Origin: Strobilurus pachycystidiatus
Lineage: Eukaryota > Basidiomycota > Agaricomycetes > Agaricales > Physalacriaceae
Length of the DNA stretch: 64,000 nt
Direction: 5' to 3'
Assembly (NCBI GenBank): GCA_019915135.1
Contig: JAHLMK010000019.1
Location: forward strand, 496,001-560,000
Part shown: piece by piece, positions 61,864-64,000 of the stretch
How positions within the stretch are numbered: the first letter of the stretch is position 1
Layout: each line of letters opens with the position of its first letter
Position numbers and translations under genes: made by a program
Notes under the pieces: model-generated
Database searches by the model: none
Told to the model about the DNA's origin: nothing
Seen by the model: the letters and a program-made list of their open reading frames with translations, nothing else

Positions 61864-63976
61864 CTAACGTCCCACCGCAATCTCGGCTATCTTCCTGAAC
61901 TTTTGGCGGCTCTTCTCACTGAGGGAGAAGTACATCGCGAGGACCTTGTCCACGTCCTCGGCGGGGTCGATGCGGCTGGCGGAGGTGGAGGACGACGCGC
62001 CTTGACGGCTGGCTCCTTCACCCTTGTCCTGTTGCTGGGCCGTGCTGATCGAGGTGGTGGCCCCCTTCGAGGACTTGGTGGAGGCGGGAGGCGGGGCGGC
62101 GCTGACCTTTCCCTTCTGGAGGCGGGTACGGGGCGCTTGGATTTCCTCGACGTCGGAGTCGCCAGTGCCCTCTTCGTCCGACGTCTCCTCCTTCTTCGCC
62201 TTGCCCTTCTTTCCCTTCGTGCTCTCGACGCGACGGCGCTTCGCCGGGGGCTCGTCCTTCTTCCTCTGCTTTTCCTCCTTCCACCGCTGGTCCGCTTCCT
62301 TGGCGATGGCTTGCGCGGCGTTGGAGTATTCCTGGTGGCGCCGGGCCCGGATCTGAGAATCGGGCTTGTTCCTCGCCACGGCCTGCAACTGGGCGCGAAC
62401 CTTCAGCGCGACCTCCTTCCACGGCTCGGGGACCTGGCTTCGCCTCCATGCGACCCAGCACGGACCGTGCTGCCCGTCCTTCTCCTTGCACTGGTCGCAG
62501 GTGAAGCTGTTATTCTTCTCCGCGGGCGTGGCGTGGATCCTGAAGTAGGTGCAACCCAACTTCTGCTTGATGCACGGGACGCAGAAGCCGTCGTCGCGGT
62601 GGAGGGGGATACGCGGGTTGGTCTTGTCGCGTACATCGAGGACGAAGTCGTCCTCCTCCTCGTCGCTGGCTTCGGCGTCTTCGTCCAACTCGTCCTCCTC
62701 CTCCGGTTCCTCCTCGACGAACTTGCGCTTCTGGCTTCCACCAGTGGTGGCGCGCGCGACCGAGGTTTTCCGGGTGGGGGCGACGTCCTTGTCCTTCGGT
62801 TCCACTTTTACAACGACGGCCTTCGGCCTGGCCGGGGCATTAGCAAAGATTACGGGTGCGACGGTACGGTGAGCGACGTACTTGGTAACCGATTTGGGGC
62901 CACCCTTCCCTGCCGCGACGTATGGTCGACGCGCCGGGGGTTCCATCTCGGGCTCGGGCGTGGGTTCGTGGTGCGAGGCGGGCGCTGGTGACGGGATTCG
63001 CGAGTCGCGGGGACTGGGCGACGCCTCCTGCGCAAGCTGCTGCATGGTGGGGCGCGGAGTGCCCTCGTCGTCGACCTTGCTGTCGAGACTCGGTGTTTCG
63101 TCGCGCTGGTAGTCTGCGATGCCAAGCTCGGCTATCGCGCTTTCGATGAGGTTATCCATCGTCTTGAGGAACGACCTGCGGATGGGGAGGTCGTCGCGCT
63201 GCTTGCGCATCTCCACTATCAAGGCGCCCCAGAATAGGTTGGCGCGGTCCTGATCGTGCACGAAGTTCCAGAGATGGTCCAACTCCAGAAAACAACGCTG
63301 AGCGTCGTCTTCTGAGAGCCGGATCGCGAGCTCTGGGGCCACGCGGTCGTTGTTCAGGAAAGTGGTGGCTCGGGTGGGGCGGACCTGCTTTTTGTAGGCG
63401 GAGGTGGCGCGCCACGCGGTGCTGAGCGCGGTCTCCACTCTTTCGAGCGGAGTGGCTCTGCTGGCTGGTTTCGCCGCTAGCGCGTCCTGGAACGTTAGCC
63501 AGAATACCCCATTGTGCAGGTAGTCGTGGTACCCGGCCTTTTGCAAGATCTCCCGTGTCGTCGTTGGGTTGGCGCACAGCAACTCGGCCAGGTGCAGGCT
63601 GATACCTGCGTCTAGTTCCGGCGGCGCGGTCCTGTTCGTCAAGAAACCGCCGTAGTCGAACAGGGGACGCGTCATTTTGACATGGTCCGGCCTGGCTTCG
63701 CAGGGAATGGACGGGAGCTAGCAGAGGGGGTGGTAGTGGTGAGTTTCGCCGTTTCTCAACGCGTTGTTCGTCACTACTCACCTGCTCCTGCCCTTGCACC
63801 TCCATTTCCTTCTCCTCCTGGACTGCGGGAGGCTCCTGGTTGTCTTTCGTCGGCGGCTGCGATGGCGGCGGTGACTGCTCCTTTTGGTAAGTAAGTTCAC
63901 CGCCTCGTTCTACGCTGTGATCGTGCCAGGCACTTACCTTCGCGTCCACAGTGGGGTCGTTCTCTTGAGGGAGCAT
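61864..63976 (-). CDS. sense gene of LARD-2, Cys-rich charged protein, unknown
   Basis: MLPQENDPTVDAK starts at 63976. A possible 51-bp intron follows (GTAAGT), then EQSPPPSQPPTKDNQEPPAV. A second intron at about 63725-63784 joins QGQEQ to LPSIPCEARPDHVKMTRPLF. The main exon of about 620 codons holds a helical domain (LDAGISLHLAELLCANPTTT to IRRSFLKTMDNLIESAIAEL), a Pro/Ser-rich linker, and an acidic run (EEPEEEDELDEDAEASDEEE). Next is a Cys-rich module with FCVPCIKQKLGCTYFRIH and FTCDQCKEKDGQHGPCW that could bind zinc, then a Lys/Glu-rich tail. It ends DVDKVLAMYFSLSEKSRQKF ... AVGR. It occupies the gag position of the element, but no knuckle of the CX2CX4HX4C type exists. Function not assigned. 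Confidence 0.65.
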
Positions 63977-64000
63977 GGTCGTGGTGGTTGTTCGGTGAGT

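Larger units (their letters stand above)
56565..64000 (-). mobile_element. LARD-like LTR element 2, reverse orientation, 5' part outside window
   Basis: Its 3' LTR is the inverted 1669-bp copy at 56565-58233, preceded in element direction by the polypurine tract AAGTCAAGGGGAGA. From there the interior runs to the window edge without gag-pol. It carries two intron-bearing genes on the plus strand (antisense to the element) and one on the minus strand (sense). It landed in the 3' LTR of LARD-1, after GAAGCGCGC. The 5' LTR and the remainder of the LARD-1 LTR are expected beyond 64000. Confidence 0.72.

Noticed and set aside
61903..62991. 362-codon plus-strand frame opposite the LARD-2 sense gene
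   Set aside because: Leu/Gly/Arg-rich mirror of a GC-rich coding strand; the minus frame has domains and splice sites.

Overview
This looks like nuclear DNA of a basidiomycete fungus, most likely an Agaricomycete. The genes have many short GT-AG introns of about 45-65 bp. There are several divergent F-box-type proteins, a fungal GST with a one-intron N-terminus, a tRNA-Gly(GCC) with a tiny anticodon-loop intron, and a dense mix of Copia, Ty3, Helitron and hAT-MITE insertions. No search could be run; family names rest on motifs read directly from the sequence.

Layout. 0-10.4 kb is ordinary host sequence: a truncated F-box gene, a decayed monoacylglycerol-lipase gene, two hAT-type MITEs, a small basic protein, tRNA-Gly, a GST, an unknown gene with a frameshift, and the 3' end of a membrane-protein gene. 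10.4-15.3 kb is a Copia element whose gag carries a MITE and whose integrase is cut by a 1669-bp Ty3-type LTR. 15.3-21.5 kb holds small host-like genes, two of them F-box-like. 22-31 kb is a large Helitron whose Rep-helicase protein appears to end in a ubiquitin-protease-like domain; it is split by a solo LTR. 31-45.5 kb is a block of unfamiliar, mostly intron-rich genes: a 950-residue unknown, a ~20-exon nuclear-type protein, an unknown protein, two related nucleotidyltransferase-like proteins (one with an F-box-like N-terminus, the other ending in SUMO-interaction-like motifs) and a stand-alone chromodomain protein. 45.8-64 kb is nested retroelements: a Ty3 gag-pol remnant holding a 520-bp TRIM, then a LARD-like LTR element (51.8-56.6 kb) with a MITE in its 5' LTR, then a second LARD-like element in reverse orientation (56.6 kb to beyond the window) inserted in the first one's 3' LTR.

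What stands out. (1) The TRIM has a tRNA-like Pol III unit in each 147-bp LTR, a fungal counterpart of the plant Cassandra elements that carry 5S rRNA. (2) Two LARD-like elements carry non-gag/pol genes, and the clearly intron-bearing ones lie antisense to the LTRs, where splicing of the element RNA cannot remove their introns. (3) Three hAT-type MITEs share termini and architecture, but each has filled its subterminal regions with a different version of one pentamer (GAATA, GAGTA or GGATA). (4) The Ty3 LTR, the reverse LARD and the TRIM share LTR ends, and the Ty3 LTR and TRIM share a primer-binding site, which suggests one autonomous Ty3 family mobilises all three.
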